Of a stretch of 64,000 nt of DNA, positions 45,323 through 55,196 are shown piece by piece. Source of the DNA: Chromobacterium sp. IIBBL 290-4 (GTDB lineage Bacteria; Pseudomonadota; Gammaproteobacteria; Burkholderiales; Chromobacteriaceae); contig NZ_CP100128.1 of the NCBI RefSeq assembly GCF_024207115.1, positions 2,666,001 to 2,730,000 of the forward strand, written 5' to 3'. The notes beneath the pieces are model-generated. The model had not been told where the DNA came from, did not search any database, and saw only the letters and a list, made by a program, of their open reading frames with translations. The position numbers were made by a program, and so were the translations under genes. Each line of letters starts with the position of its first letter. Positions within the stretch are counted from its first letter, which is position 1.

Positions 45323-45353
45323 AAAAAAGGCATGGCTTGAGGCCATGCCTTTG
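45323..45353 (-). terminator. terminator of the small PsiF-like gene
   Basis: On the minus strand AAAGGCATGGC pairs with GCCATGCCTTT around CTCAA, followed by TTTTCC; it lies 18 bp after the stop. Confidence 0.88.
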
Positions 45354-45370
45354 GACGAGAGCGGCGCGGC

Positions 45371-45625
45371 TTACTTGGCCATCGCGTCTTTCACGCATTT
45401 CTTGGTGAAGCTTTGCTTGGCGGCGCCGGCCAGTTTCTTGTCGGCGGCCTTGGCGTCACAGCCGGTTTGAGCGGCGGCGGTGTCTTTCTCGCACTTTTTC
45501 AGAAAGCTTTGCTTGGCGGCGCCGGCCAGCTTCTTCTCCGCGGCCTTGGCGTCGCAGGCGGCGTCGGCGAAGGCCAGATTGGCGCTGAACAGGGCGAGCG
45601 CGGCGATCATCAGCGATTTGCGCAT
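45371..45625 (-). CDS. PsiF-repeat secreted small protein
   Basis: An 84-aa protein with a signal peptide (MRKSLMIAALALFSANLAFA) and two near-identical PsiF repeats (CDAKAAEKKLAGAAKQSFLK and CDAKAADKKLAGAAKQSFTK, each followed by KC). Four cysteines in total, paired by repeat, suggest disulfides in the periplasm. PsiF is phosphate-starvation inducible in E. coli; function unknown. No Pho box could be confirmed upstream. It lies between modB and the FliD-like gene. Confidence 0.88.
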   Translation of the reverse strand: MRKSLMIAALALFSANLAFADAACDAKAAEKKLAGAAKQSFLKKCEKDTAAAQTGCDAKAADKKLAGAAKQSFTKKCVKDAMAK

Positions 45626-45663
45626 GTTTCGATTCTCCAGTTTGTTTGGCCCTTGCGGGCGGG

Positions 45664-46338
45664 TCAGTCGTTTTTCTTTTGCCGGGCGTTGAGCCAATAC
45701 ACAGCGGTCAGCGCCGCCAGCGAAAATAGCAGCAACATCAAGGCCAGCTGGCCGGCGCCGTCGTAATTGGCCTGCTCCACCTGATTGTACAGCGCGATCG
45801 ATATCACCCGTGTTTCACCTTCGATATTGCCGCCTATCATCAGCACGACGCCGAACTCGCCCACGGTATGGGCAAAGCCCAGGCAGGCGGCGCTGAGCAC
45901 GCCGCTGCGGCAGGAGGGCAGGATGATGTGGCGCATCCGTTGCCAGCGGTTGGCGCCCAGAATCAGCGCGCCTTCCAGCTCTTCCTGGCGCACTGCGCGG
46001 AAGCTGGTCAACAACGGTTGCAGCACGAAGGGAAACGAGTAAAACACCGAGGCGACGACCAGGCCGTAAAAGGTGAAAGCCAGCCCCGGCAGGTTCAGCG
46101 CGGCGGTGAGCTTGCCCACCGGGCCGTGCGGGCCGAAGGCCAGCAGCAGATAGAAGCCCAGCACGGTCGGCGGCAACACCAGCGGCAGCATGGCGGCGGC
46201 TTCGATTATCGGCGTCCATCTGGAGCGGCTGCGCGCCATCGCCCAGGCAAGGGGAATGCATAGCGTCAGCAACAAGGCGGTGCTGACGCCGGCCAGCTTG
46301 AGCGTCAGCGCGATGGCGGCGAGATCCTGCGGCGTCAC
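45664..46338 (-). CDS. modB: molybdate ABC transporter permease ModB
   Basis: A 224-aa inner-membrane permease with about 5-6 hydrophobic segments. The typical N-terminus is ALTLKLAGVSTALLLTLCIP, then the LPLVLPPTVLGFYLLLAFG block, and the ATPase-contact EAA loop EELEGALILGANRWQRMRHI. Forms the molybdate channel with ModA supplying substrate. Start overlaps the modA stop (ATGA, 46335-46338). No modC ATPase gene follows. Confidence 0.93.
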   Translation of the reverse strand: MTPQDLAAIALTLKLAGVSTALLLTLCIPLAWAMARSRSRWTPIIEAAAMLPLVLPPTVLGFYLLLAFGPHGPVGKLTAALNLPGLAFTFYGLVVASVFYSFPFVLQPLLTSFRAVRQEELEGALILGANRWQRMRHIILPSCRSGVLSAACLGFAHTVGEFGVVLMIGGNIEGETRVISIALYNQVEQANYDGAGQLALMLLLFSLAALTAVYWLNARQKKND

Positions 46339-47060
46339 GGTTTGAAGCGGTAGCCTGCCTGGCTCATCAGCGCGCGCGCCTGCTCGCCCTTGAGGAAGGC
46401 CATCAAGGCGCTTGCGGCCGGGGTGGCCTTGATCTGCAGCGCGTCCTGGCGGATGGGTTGATGCAGTTTTTCCGGCACCAGCCAGTAGCGGTTATGAATG
46501 CCTTGCTCCAGCAGCTGGGACAGGGCGACAAAGGCGAAATCGGCGCCGCCGACCTCGGCGAATTGCATGGTCTGGCCGATATTGTCGCCGGTCAGTAGTT
46601 TGGGTTTGACCGCGGCCTCCAGTTTGAGCGCGGCCAGCGTTTCCATCGCGGCGCGGCCATAGGGGGCGGTGGCCGGGTTGGCGACGGCCAGCTTGTTGAA
46701 ATTGCCCTGGCGCAGCGCCGCTTCGCCCGCGTCGTCGCGCTTCTTGCTCCATAGCGCCAGCTGGCCGTAGGCATAGGTGAACTGGCTGGCAGGCAGGCCT
46801 ACGCCGGCTTTCGCCAGTTCGGTAGGGCGTTCGTCGTCGGCCGACAGGAACACCTCGAACGGCGCGCCCTGGCGGATTTGCGCCGCCAGCTTGCCGGAGG
46901 CGCCGGCGCTGGCGCGGATGTCATGGCCGCTGGCGGCCTTGAAGGCGACGGCGATCTTGTCCAGCGTCTGCTGAAAATTGCTGGCCACCGCCACATTGAC
47001 GGTATCTGCTTGGACAAGAGGCGACAAGAGTAGGCACAACAGGGCAAGGCGCAGGCGCAT
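46335..47060 (-). CDS. modA: molybdate-binding periplasmic protein ModA
   Basis: Solute-binding protein of 241 aa. Signal peptide (about 1-18, LALLCLLLSPLVQA), then VNVAVASNFQQTLDKIAVAF, ASAGASGKLAAQIRQGAPFE and FLSADDERPTELAKAG, which carry the oxyanion-binding Ser residues, followed by TYAYGQLALWSK and FVALSQLLEQG. ATG 47060 has GGAGAG upstream; the family start is here. Delivers molybdate or tungstate to ModB. The absence of modC next door means the ATPase must come from elsewhere. Confidence 0.93.
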   Translation of the reverse strand: MRLRLALLCLLLSPLVQADTVNVAVASNFQQTLDKIAVAFKAASGHDIRASAGASGKLAAQIRQGAPFEVFLSADDERPTELAKAGVGLPASQFTYAYGQLALWSKKRDDAGEAALRQGNFNKLAVANPATAPYGRAAMETLAALKLEAAVKPKLLTGDNIGQTMQFAEVGGADFAFVALSQLLEQGIHNRYWLVPEKLHQPIRQDALQIKATPAASALMAFLKGEQARALMSQAGYRFKP

Positions 47061-47111
47061 GATGACGCTCTCCAGTGATCGTTTCGTCATTATGCCGCCA
47101 AAAACGCCATG

Positions 47112-47750
47112 CTAGCCAGCCATCGCCGCTTGTTCGAATTGCAGCAGACGCAGCCAGTCGCAGCTGAGCAAATCCGCCCAGCCGCTGGGCGCGCCGTCCG
47201 TTTGCAGCGCTTCCGCCGCGCGCAAGGTGACGCCGCCGCCCAGCAAGCGGCCGCTTACCGAATCTTCCAATTGCAGAATGCTGGCCACGTGGTCCAAATA
47301 CGGCGCGATGCCGCGAACCAGCGGCGATAGCGATTGCGCCGGTCTTTGCGGCGGCAGATAGCTGGCTTGGCGGGTGATGCGGCCCTGGCGGCTGCGCAAG
47401 GCCAGCCGCATGCTGGCGACCCCGGGCCCCGCCTCGTCCGCCAGCGGCAGGTCGGGCAGCCAGGCGCGCAGCAGCGTCTGCAGGCGCAGGCTGAGCGGGC
47501 TGCCCGGCGCGGTGGCGGCCAATTGCCAGCGTCCGTCCTGCTGCTGATCCAGCAGCCAGACCGGCTCAAGCAACACGGCGCGGTAGGGCGCGAGAGATTG
47601 GGCCGAGCCGGCATAGATGAATTGATGGCTGCGGCCGGCTTGGCTGAACGCTTGCGGCGGCGGCGCGCCGGCAGGCTCGTGGGCGCGGGCCACCCGGCAA
47701 AGTTCGCTCCAGGCTACCAACGCGCATCCTAGGTTGAAGAAGGGTTTCAT
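47112..47750 (-). CDS. conserved hypothetical secreted protein
   Basis: A 212-aa protein with a possible short signal-like N-terminus (FFNLGCALVAWSELCRVARA) and many beta-prone segments. Hydrophobic and proline-rich stretches resemble DUF3313-like proteins, but I do not recognise the family with confidence. A single stand-alone gene divergent from mltG and 51 bp upstream of modA in the same direction. Confidence 0.55.
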   Translation of the reverse strand: MKPFFNLGCALVAWSELCRVARAHEPAGAPPPQAFSQAGRSHQFIYAGSAQSLAPYRAVLLEPVWLLDQQQDGRWQLAATAPGSPLSLRLQTLLRAWLPDLPLADEAGPGVASMRLALRSRQGRITRQASYLPPQRPAQSLSPLVRGIAPYLDHVASILQLEDSVSGRLLGGGVTLRAAEALQTDGAPSGWADLLSCDWLRLLQFEQAAMAG

Positions 47751-47929
47751 CTACAATGGCGTCCATTGGGTATGAGGTGATGCCGCATCGCGGCGGCCGC
47801 CCGGCGGGTGACGCGCGCAGGGTGGTTCCATTCTGGAAAATAGGCAAAATCAGGCGAAGCGCTTTTGACCGGGCGCAAACAATCTTGAGCGGGCGCGCGG
47901 CGTCCTGTCATGTTGGCCAGGCGGCTTGC

Positions 47930-47938
47930 TGGTATGAT
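47930..47938 (+). promoter_or_regulatory. candidate extended -10 promoter of mltG
   Basis: TGGTATGAT (47930-47938) fits an extended -10 (TGn plus TATGAT), about 53 nt before the mltG start; no good -35 precedes it. The rest of 47751-47991 shows nothing recognisable. Confidence 0.45.
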
Positions 47939-47991
47939 GCGGCCTTCGCCGGCGCGCGCGTCGGTTTGGCACACCTTTTGAAGCGTATCGA

Positions 47992-48984
47992 ATGAAGAAA
48001 CTTTCCGGCTTCCTGTTGTTGATCCTGCTGGCCGCGGCCGGCTGGCTGGCCTGGGCGATCCTGATGCCGGTATCGCTGCCGGATGGCGGTTACAAATTGC
48101 TGGTCGGCCCCAATCGCACCATGCGGCAGATCGCGCATACCCTGGAAGACGACGGCGCCATCCGCAATCGCCAACTGATGGTGGCGCTGGCGCGCGCGTC
48201 CGGCGCGGATCGCAAAGTCAAAGCCGGCCTGTATCGTTTCGAGGGCGGACAGTCGATGCTGGATATCCTGAACCGCCTGATCCAGGGCCATCCCGACGAA
48301 GCCAGCCTGACCGCGATAGAAGGCTGGACCTTCCGCCAGCTGCGCCAGGCCTTGAACAAGCATCCCGACGTGAAGCATGACGCCGCGCAGATGAGCGACG
48401 CCGAGCTGATGCGCCAGCTGGGCGTGCCGAACGCCAGCCCGGAAGGACTGTTCTTCCCCAGCACCTATCTGTTCACGCCGGGCGTGTCCGACATGGATCT
48501 CTACCGCCAGGCCTTCGCCACCATGCAGCAGCAGCTGGAAGCGGCCTGGGCCGCGCGCAAGGCCGATCTGCCGGTGCATACGCCGTATGAATTGCTGATT
48601 CTGGCCAGCCTGGTGGAAAAGGAAACGGCCAGCGACGGCGATCGTCCCATGGTGGCGGCGGTATTCGTCAACCGCTTGAAGAAGGGCATGCGGCTGCAGA
48701 CCGATCCCTCGGTGATCTATGGCATGGGCAGCCAATACCAGGGCAATATCGGCAAGGCCGACCTGCGCCGCGATACGCCGTACAATACCTATACTCGCGC
48801 CGGCCTGACGCCGACGCCGATCGCGCTGCCGAGCAAGGCGTCGCTGATCGCGGCCGCGCAGCCGGCCGATACCGACGCGCTGTATTTCGTCGCCCGCGGC
48901 GACGGCAGCTCGCAGTTTTCCAGCACCCTGGAGCAGCATAACCAGGCGGTGCGCAAATATATTCTGAAGAAAGGCCAGTCATGA
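47992..48984 (+). CDS. mltG: endolytic murein transglycosylase MltG
   Basis: A 330-aa membrane-anchored lytic transglycosylase that cleaves nascent glycan strands and helps set their length. One N-terminal TM (about 5-27, LLLILLAAAGWLAWAIL), a LysM-like region, then the YceG domain with ILASLVEKETAS (catalytic Glu209) and the PTPIALPSKASLIAAAQP C-terminal motif. First gene of the well-known mltG-tmk-holB-pilZ-tatD order; its stop overlaps tmk (ATGA). Confidence 0.96.
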   Translation: MKKLSGFLLLILLAAAGWLAWAILMPVSLPDGGYKLLVGPNRTMRQIAHTLEDDGAIRNRQLMVALARASGADRKVKAGLYRFEGGQSMLDILNRLIQGHPDEASLTAIEGWTFRQLRQALNKHPDVKHDAAQMSDAELMRQLGVPNASPEGLFFPSTYLFTPGVSDMDLYRQAFATMQQQLEAAWAARKADLPVHTPYELLILASLVEKETASDGDRPMVAAVFVNRLKKGMRLQTDPSVIYGMGSQYQGNIGKADLRRDTPYNTYTRAGLTPTPIALPSKASLIAAAQPADTDALYFVARGDGSSQFSSTLEQHNQAVRKYILKKGQS

Positions 48985-49619
48985 GCGACGCCAAACCACG
49001 CGGCCGTTTCCTCACTCTGGAGGGCATAGACGGCGCCGGCAAGAGCACTCATCTTTCCTTTATCCGCGATTGGCTGGCCCATCATGACGTCCAGGCGGTG
49101 TTCACCCGCGAGCCGGGCGGCACGCCCTTGGGCGAGAAAATACGCGAATTGCTGCTGTCGCCGGATACCCGCGCCTCGCTGGACGCCGAAACGCTGCTCG
49201 CCTTCGCCGCCCGCCAGCAGCACATCGCCGATGTGATAGAGCCGGCGCTGGCGTCTGGCCAATGGCTGGTGTCCGACCGTTTCACCGATTCGACCTACGC
49301 CTTTCAAGGCGGCGGCCGCGGCGTGCCTTTCGAGCGCATCCGCGCGTTGGAAGAGTGGGTGCAGCGCGGCTTGCAGCCAGATCTGACCCTGTTGTTCGAC
49401 TTGCCGCTGGAAGTGGCGGCCGAGCGCATGTCCGGCAGCCGCGTGCTGGATCGTTTCGAGCAAGAGGCGTCCGATTTCCATCAGCGCGTGCGCGAGGCTT
49501 ATCTCAAACGCGCCGAGGCGGAGCCGCATCGCTTCGCGGTGCTGGATTCCAGCCGCAGCATCGCGGCCATCCAGGATGACATCGCGCGCCATCTGGGCAA
49601 GCTGCTGGAGACGCGCTGA
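48981..49619 (+). CDS. tmk: thymidylate kinase
   Basis: A 212-aa kinase phosphorylating dTMP to dTDP. P-loop LEGIDGAGKST (13-23), DRF motif SDRFTDSTYAFQGGGR and the LID/substrate segment REPGGTPLGEKIRELL. The arrangement of the arginine in the P-loop versus lid was not analysed. Overlaps mltG upstream and holB by 1 bp downstream (TGATG). Confidence 0.96.
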   Translation: MSDAKPRGRFLTLEGIDGAGKSTHLSFIRDWLAHHDVQAVFTREPGGTPLGEKIRELLLSPDTRASLDAETLLAFAARQQHIADVIEPALASGQWLVSDRFTDSTYAFQGGGRGVPFERIRALEEWVQRGLQPDLTLLFDLPLEVAAERMSGSRVLDRFEQEASDFHQRVREAYLKRAEAEPHRFAVLDSSRSIAAIQDDIARHLGKLLETR

Positions 49620-50617
49620 TGTTGTACCCGTGGCAGAACGAAGACTGGGCGCGGCTGAATGCCGAGCGCGAGCGGATGCCGGGCGCCTGGCTGCTGACCG
49701 GCCAGGCCGGCATAGGCAAGCTCGCCTTCGCCCAGCATCTGGCGCAGTCGCTGCTGTGCGAAAGCCCCGAGGCGGGCCATCAGCCCTGCGGCCATTGCCA
49801 GGGCTGCCGCTGGCTGCAAAGCGGCACCCATCCGGATTTCCGCCGCCTGTCGCCGTTCGCCGACGAAGCCGAGGACGAGGGCAAGGAAGCCAAGACCACG
49901 CGCAAGCTGCCGCAGATCAAAATCGAGGCGGTGCGCGAGGTGATCGACTTCGCCCACCTGACCGCCCACCGAGCCGGCAAGCGGGTGATCCTGGTGGAGC
50001 CGGCGGAAAACCTGAACCTGGCCGCCGCCAACGCGCTGCTGAAAATTCTGGAAGAGCCGCCGGAAGCGGTGCTGTTCCTGCTGGTATCCCATGCGCCGCA
50101 GCGCCTCTTGCCCACCATCCGCAGCCGTTGCCGCCAATTCGCCCTGTCCCGCCCGCGCGAGGATGCCGCTCTGGCCTGGCTGAAGGAGCAGGGCATCGCC
50201 AATGCCGAGGTGGAGCTGGCGCACAACGGCGGCGTGCCCTTGTTCGACCATGACCCGGAGCTGGCCGCGCTGCGCGCGCAGTTCGTCAAGGGGCTGGGCC
50301 AGCCCAGCTTCGCCGGCATGCTGCAACTGGCCGAGCTGATGGACAAGAACAAGCAACTGTCGTTGCTGGAGCCGCTGTCCTGGCTGCAGAAATGGCTGCA
50401 TGACCTGGCGGCTTTGGGCCTGGCCGGCCGCATCCGCTATTATCCAGATCAGGAGCGCGCTTTGGCGTCGCTAGCGGCCCGCAGCCATCCTATCCGGCTG
50501 ATGGAGTGCCAGAAGAGCCTGACCGAGTTGATGCCGTTCGCGCAGCACACCTTGAATGTCCGCCTGCAGCTGGAGGCGGTGCTGATGGCTTATCTGAAGA
50601 TTTTCGCCGGCGGCTGA
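49619..50617 (+). CDS. holB: DNA polymerase III delta-prime subunit
   Basis: A 332-aa AAA+ clamp-loader subunit. Degenerate phosphate-loop region GQAGIGKLAFAQ, a cysteine cluster (CESPEAGHQPCGHCQGCRW) forming the structural zinc module, the sensor/arginine-finger-like RVILVEPAENLNLAAANALL, LLKILEEPPEAVLFLLVS and the SRC motif TIRSRCRQFAL. Fits the delta-prime family rather than DnaX, having no long C-terminal extension. Within mltG-tmk-holB-pilZ-tatD. Confidence 0.94.
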   Translation: MLYPWQNEDWARLNAERERMPGAWLLTGQAGIGKLAFAQHLAQSLLCESPEAGHQPCGHCQGCRWLQSGTHPDFRRLSPFADEAEDEGKEAKTTRKLPQIKIEAVREVIDFAHLTAHRAGKRVILVEPAENLNLAAANALLKILEEPPEAVLFLLVSHAPQRLLPTIRSRCRQFALSRPREDAALAWLKEQGIANAEVELAHNGGVPLFDHDPELAALRAQFVKGLGQPSFAGMLQLAELMDKNKQLSLLEPLSWLQKWLHDLAALGLAGRIRYYPDQERALASLAARSHPIRLMECQKSLTELMPFAQHTLNVRLQLEAVLMAYLKIFAGG

Positions 50618-50677
50618 GCGAAGGGCCGCGGCGCCGGCTAATCTTGCTTTGGCGGTGTTTGATAAAGGGCGTTGCGC

Positions 50678-51055
50678 ATGGATGCACAGAATACCCGGCC
50701 CGATCCGGCCAATCCCAACCGCCCCGGCGTGTTGTCCTTGCACATCAAGGAGCGCAGCGCCTTGTTTGCCGCCTATATGCCTTTTGTGCGCAATGGCGGC
50801 ATTTTCATTCCCACCAACCGCGAAATGCAGTTGGGCGAGGAAGTGTTCCTGCTGCTGACGCTGATGGACGATCCGCAACGGATCGCGGTGCAGGCCAAGG
50901 TGGTGTGGATCACCCCGGGCGGCGCCAACAACAGCCGGGTGCAGGGCGTGGGCGTGGAGTTTGTTTCCGGAGAGGCCGGCAAGCAGGCCAAGGACAAGAT
51001 AGAGGCGCTGCTGGGCGGGGTGCTCAACTCCAGCCGTCCGACCCATACCATGTGA
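50678..51055 (+). CDS. pilZ: PilZ-domain protein, type IV pilus-associated
   Basis: A 125-aa protein of the canonical PilZ type found beside holB: LSLHIKERSALFAAYMPFV, NGGIFIPTNREMQLGEEVFL and VQAKVVWITPGGANNSRVQG. The c-di-GMP-binding RxxxR motif is absent, as in true PilZ, which instead acts with PilB/FimX in pilus biogenesis. ATG 50678 has AAAGGG 8 nt upstream; the frame is open two codons further. It lies 60 bp after holB and 60 bp before tatD. Confidence 0.93.
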   Translation: MDAQNTRPDPANPNRPGVLSLHIKERSALFAAYMPFVRNGGIFIPTNREMQLGEEVFLLLTLMDDPQRIAVQAKVVWITPGGANNSRVQGVGVEFVSGEAGKQAKDKIEALLGGVLNSSRPTHTM

Positions 51056-51115
51056 GGAGGAGGGCCGCCTCGTGGTATCCTGTCGCTTGATTCTTGTTTT
51101 CCCCATCCGCCGACC

Positions 51116-51886
51116 ATGCTGATCGATTCCCACTGCCATATCAATTTCCCCGACCTGGCCGAGCGCCTGCCCGAAGTGCTGGCCAATATGCGCGACAACC
51201 AGGTGACTCACGCCCTGGTGATAGGCGTGAGCCGTCCCAAATACCCGCAGGTATTGGCGCTGGCGGAAGCGCATCCGCATTTGTACGCCACCGTGGGCGT
51301 GCACCCGGACGACCCGGAGGCCGAGGAATACAGCGAAGACGAGCTGGTGGCGTTCGCCGCCCATCCGCGGGTGGTGGGAATCGGCGAAACCGGCCTGGAC
51401 TATCACTGGTGCAAGGGGGATCTGGCCTGGCAGCACGAGCGGTTCCGCACCCATATCCGCGCCGCCAAACGCGTCGGCCTGCCGCTGGTGATCCACACCC
51501 GGGAATCCGCCGCCGACACCATCCGCATCATGCAGGAAGAGCATGCCGAACAATGCGGCGGCGTGATGCATTGCTTTACCGAAACCTGGGAAGTGGCGGA
51601 GGCGGCCTTGGCGCTGGGCTTCTATATTTCCTTCTCCGGCGTGGTGACTTTCAAGAACGCCAAGCAAGTGCAGGAAGTGGCGCAGAAGGTGCCGCTGGAT
51701 AGAATGCTGATCGAAACCGATTCGCCTTATCTGGCGCCGGTGCCGCATCGCGGCAAGCTGAACGAGCCGGCCTATGTGCGCCATGTGGCGGCCTTTATCG
51801 CCGAGCTGCGCGGCATTTCGCTGGACGAGGTGGCCGCGGCCACCACCGAAAACTTCTTCCGCCTGTTCGCCAAGGCCCAACCCTGA
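51116..51886 (+). CDS. TatD/YcfH family metal-dependent deoxyribonuclease
   Basis: A 256-aa amidohydrolase-fold nuclease. Metal ligands visible: DSHCHIN (two His near the N-terminus), the glutamate in GIGETGLDY, HTRES, MHCFTET and ETDSPYLAP. These are the TatD signatures; 3'-5' exonuclease or endonuclease activity is expected. Last conserved gene of the mltG-tmk-holB-pilZ group. The Shine-Dalgarno is poor. Confidence 0.94.
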   Translation: MLIDSHCHINFPDLAERLPEVLANMRDNQVTHALVIGVSRPKYPQVLALAEAHPHLYATVGVHPDDPEAEEYSEDELVAFAAHPRVVGIGETGLDYHWCKGDLAWQHERFRTHIRAAKRVGLPLVIHTRESAADTIRIMQEEHAEQCGGVMHCFTETWEVAEAALALGFYISFSGVVTFKNAKQVQEVAQKVPLDRMLIETDSPYLAPVPHRGKLNEPAYVRHVAAFIAELRGISLDEVAAATTENFFRLFAKAQP

Positions 51887-51899
51887 GCCGGGAGCCCTT

Positions 51900-52280
51900 A
51901 TGCGCGCCGCTCGCTTCGCCCTGATCGCCCTGCTGTGGGCGAGTTCGATTTTCGCCAACTGCGTCAATCTCAATGGCCGCAGCTATTGCGCGCCGCCGGG
52001 CGGGCAGGCGCTGGTGCATCAGGGGCAGGCGTATTGCGGCGTCGGCGCTTGCCGCGGCGACGCTTTCGGCAATGTGTTCTGTTCGCCCTATCCCGGCGGC
52101 GACGTGATTTTCGCCAAGGGCTCGTTCTATGCCGGCCGCGGCTTGTGCCTGCTGGCCGGCGACGGCAGCGCGCAATGTTCGGCGCAGCCGGGCGGCAATT
52201 GCGCGCTGGCGAATGGAAACGTAGTGTGCGATGGCGGCAATATGGCCGAGCCGGCGGTGCGCGCCGGTTTTTGCCAATAA
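51900..52280 (+). CDS. small cysteine-rich secreted hypothetical
   Basis: A 126-aa protein with an N-terminal signal peptide (ALIALLWASSIFA) and 11-12 cysteines spaced as three tandem modules of similar pattern (xxCxxxxGRxYC, GxAxCGxGxC, xCxxxPGG), hinting at an internal repeat stabilised by disulfides. No known family recognised. GGAG lies about 8 nt before the ATG; 13 bp after tatD, so probably in its operon, and 16 bp before the hydrolase gene. Confidence 0.78.
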   Translation: MRAARFALIALLWASSIFANCVNLNGRSYCAPPGGQALVHQGQAYCGVGACRGDAFGNVFCSPYPGGDVIFAKGSFYAGRGLCLLAGDGSAQCSAQPGGNCALANGNVVCDGGNMAEPAVRAGFCQ

Positions 52281-52296
52281 GCGTAGAGGGAGCGTT

Positions 52297-53073
52297 GTGG
52301 ACAAGCTAGAAGTCACCATCCTGGGCTGCGGCTCCAGTTCCGGCACGCCGGCGATAGGCTGCGGCTGCGCCACCTGCCTGTCGGACGAGCCGCGCAATAA
52401 GCGCACCCGCGCCAGCGCTTATGTGAAGGTGGGCGAAACCGGCTTCTTGATCGACACCGGTCCGGATTTGCGGCAGCAAGCCTTGCGCGAGGGCGTGCGG
52501 CAACTGGACGCGGTGCTGTACACCCACCCGCATGCCGACCATCTGAACGGCATCGATGATCTGCGCGCCTTCTGCTATCTGAAGAAAGGCCCGGTGGCGC
52601 TGTACGGCAACGACTTCACCATGTCCAATATCCGCGAGCGCTTCGGCTATGCCTTGCTGGCGCCGTCCAAGATGTGGGACAAGCCGGTGCTGCTGCCGGA
52701 AACGGTGCATGGCCCGTTCGAGCACCAGGGCGTCAAGCTGACGCCGATTCCGCTGTTGCACGGCAGCTGGCCCTGCCTGGGCTGGCGCATCGGCAATATG
52801 GCCTGGCTGACCGATCTGTCAGCTATTCCGGACAGCAGCCTGCCCTTGCTGGAGGGGCTGGAGCTGCTGTTTCTCGATTGCCTGAACACCGATCCCTATC
52901 CTTCGCATCTGTCGGTGGCCGAGTCGTTCGACTGGGCGGCCAGGATAGGCGCCCGCCGCACGGTGCTGATCCATATGACCCACAAGCTGGAATACCATGC
53001 GCTGCAGGCGCAATGCCCGCCCGGCGTGGAGGTGGGTTACGATGGCTGGCGCGGCGAACTGCTGATGGCATGA
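52297..53073 (+). CDS. metallo-beta-lactamase-fold hydrolase (PhnP-like phosphodiesterase)
   Basis: A 258-aa MBL-fold enzyme. The N-terminus LGCGSSSGTPAIGCGCATCL with paired cysteines matches the PhnP subgroup (extra zinc). Metal motif HPHADHLNGIDDL, later LLHGSWPCLGW, WLTDLSAIPD and HMTHKLEYHALQAQ supply the remaining ligands. Function as cyclic-phosphate phosphodiesterase is inferred. No phn genes are near. The start is GTG at 52297 with AGAGGGA upstream. Confidence 0.88.
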   Translation: MDKLEVTILGCGSSSGTPAIGCGCATCLSDEPRNKRTRASAYVKVGETGFLIDTGPDLRQQALREGVRQLDAVLYTHPHADHLNGIDDLRAFCYLKKGPVALYGNDFTMSNIRERFGYALLAPSKMWDKPVLLPETVHGPFEHQGVKLTPIPLLHGSWPCLGWRIGNMAWLTDLSAIPDSSLPLLEGLELLFLDCLNTDPYPSHLSVAESFDWAARIGARRTVLIHMTHKLEYHALQAQCPPGVEVGYDGWRGELLMA

Positions 53074-53120
53074 TGCTCGTCATTTCATAAAAAATGATTG
53101 AGATCAATAACTTGCTGTTT

Positions 53121-53588
53121 TCAGTTTTTCAGCGGGATCTTTTGATCCATCACCGGCACCGCGGTGATGGCATTGTCCGGACTGCCGTCCACCAGCTTGT
53201 CGGAATAAGTGAGATAGGTCAGCACATTGCGTTTGGCGTCGACGATGCGCACCACCCGCACATGCTTGAATACAAACGACGCGCCTTCCTTGAACACTTG
53301 CGCCTGTTTGGGAATGGGGCCGGCGAAGCGGATGGGGCCAACCTGGCGGCAGGCCACCGAGAAACGCGACGGGTCTTTGGCCAGTCCCAGCGCGCCGGAA
53401 TAACCGCCGGTGCGGGCGCGCGACACATAGCAGGCCACGCCTTGCACGCCGGGGTCGTCAAAGGCCTCGACTATCACCTTGTCGTTGGGGCTGAGCAGCT
53501 TGAAGGTGGTGGAGACCTCGCCGACTTCTTCGGCATGGATGAACGGAGCGGCCAGCAGGCAGGCCAGCAACGGCGCGAATGTCTTCAT
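53121..53588 (-). CDS. creA: CreA family periplasmic protein
   Basis: A 155-aa secreted protein with signal peptide (about 1-19) and the CreA pattern: VGEVSTTFKLLSPNDKVIV, DPGVQGVACYVSRA, TGGYSGALGLAKDPSRFSVA, VKF-like FVFKHVRVVRIVDAKRNVLT and YLTYSDKLVDGSPDNAI. Function unknown. AAGGAA lies 8 nt before the ATG. It follows the chorismate-mutase-like gene by 78 bp in the same direction. Confidence 0.93.
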   Translation of the reverse strand: MKTFAPLLACLLAAPFIHAEEVGEVSTTFKLLSPNDKVIVEAFDDPGVQGVACYVSRARTGGYSGALGLAKDPSRFSVACRQVGPIRFAGPIPKQAQVFKEGASFVFKHVRVVRIVDAKRNVLTYLTYSDKLVDGSPDNAITAVPVMDQKIPLKN

Positions 53589-53666
53589 TGCGGATTCCTT
53601 GTGGGAGTCTAAGGCCGCCAGCAGGCGGCCATGATGTTGGAATTGTAGGGAAGCCGGCCGCGCCGC

Positions 53667-53975
53667 TCAATCGCTGTTTGCGTATCGCTCCCGGTAGGCC
53701 TGCAATTCGTCGGCGACGAAATGGGTGATCATGGTGCGGTAGATGGCGGCAGTCAGCGTCGCGTCGGCGCCCAGCTCGCCCGCTAGCCGCTCCACCCGCC
53801 GCATCACCTGATCCACTCGCTTGCCGCCCTCCACCTCGCTGCGGCTCTGCTTGAAGCGCGCCGCCTGGCGCACGTAAATGCCGCGCTCGGCGATCAAGGC
53901 CACCAGGGCCTGATCGATGCGGTCTATCTGCTCGCGTACTTCGGGCAGGCTCTGGCATTGATAGATATGTTCCAT
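53667..53975 (-). CDS. AroQ-fold chorismate mutase-like protein (PchB type)
   Basis: A 102-aa all-helical AroQ-class domain: VREQIDRIDQALVALIAERG, VRQAARFKQSRSEVEG and AAIYRTMITHFVADELQAYR. Arginine and lysine residues that bind the chorismate carboxylates are present (R18, K42 region). The sequence spacing is closest to the PchB/isochorismate-pyruvate lyase style small proteins, which also have chorismate mutase activity. It starts 13 bp after the trpS stop with its own GGAG Shine-Dalgarno, so it shares the trpS transcript. Confidence 0.85.
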   Translation of the reverse strand: MEHIYQCQSLPEVREQIDRIDQALVALIAERGIYVRQAARFKQSRSEVEGGKRVDQVMRRVERLAGELGADATLTAAIYRTMITHFVADELQAYRERYANSD

Positions 53976-53988
53976 GTCGCCGCTCCGC

Positions 53989-55194
<1,206 letters not shown>

Positions 55195-55196
55195 TT

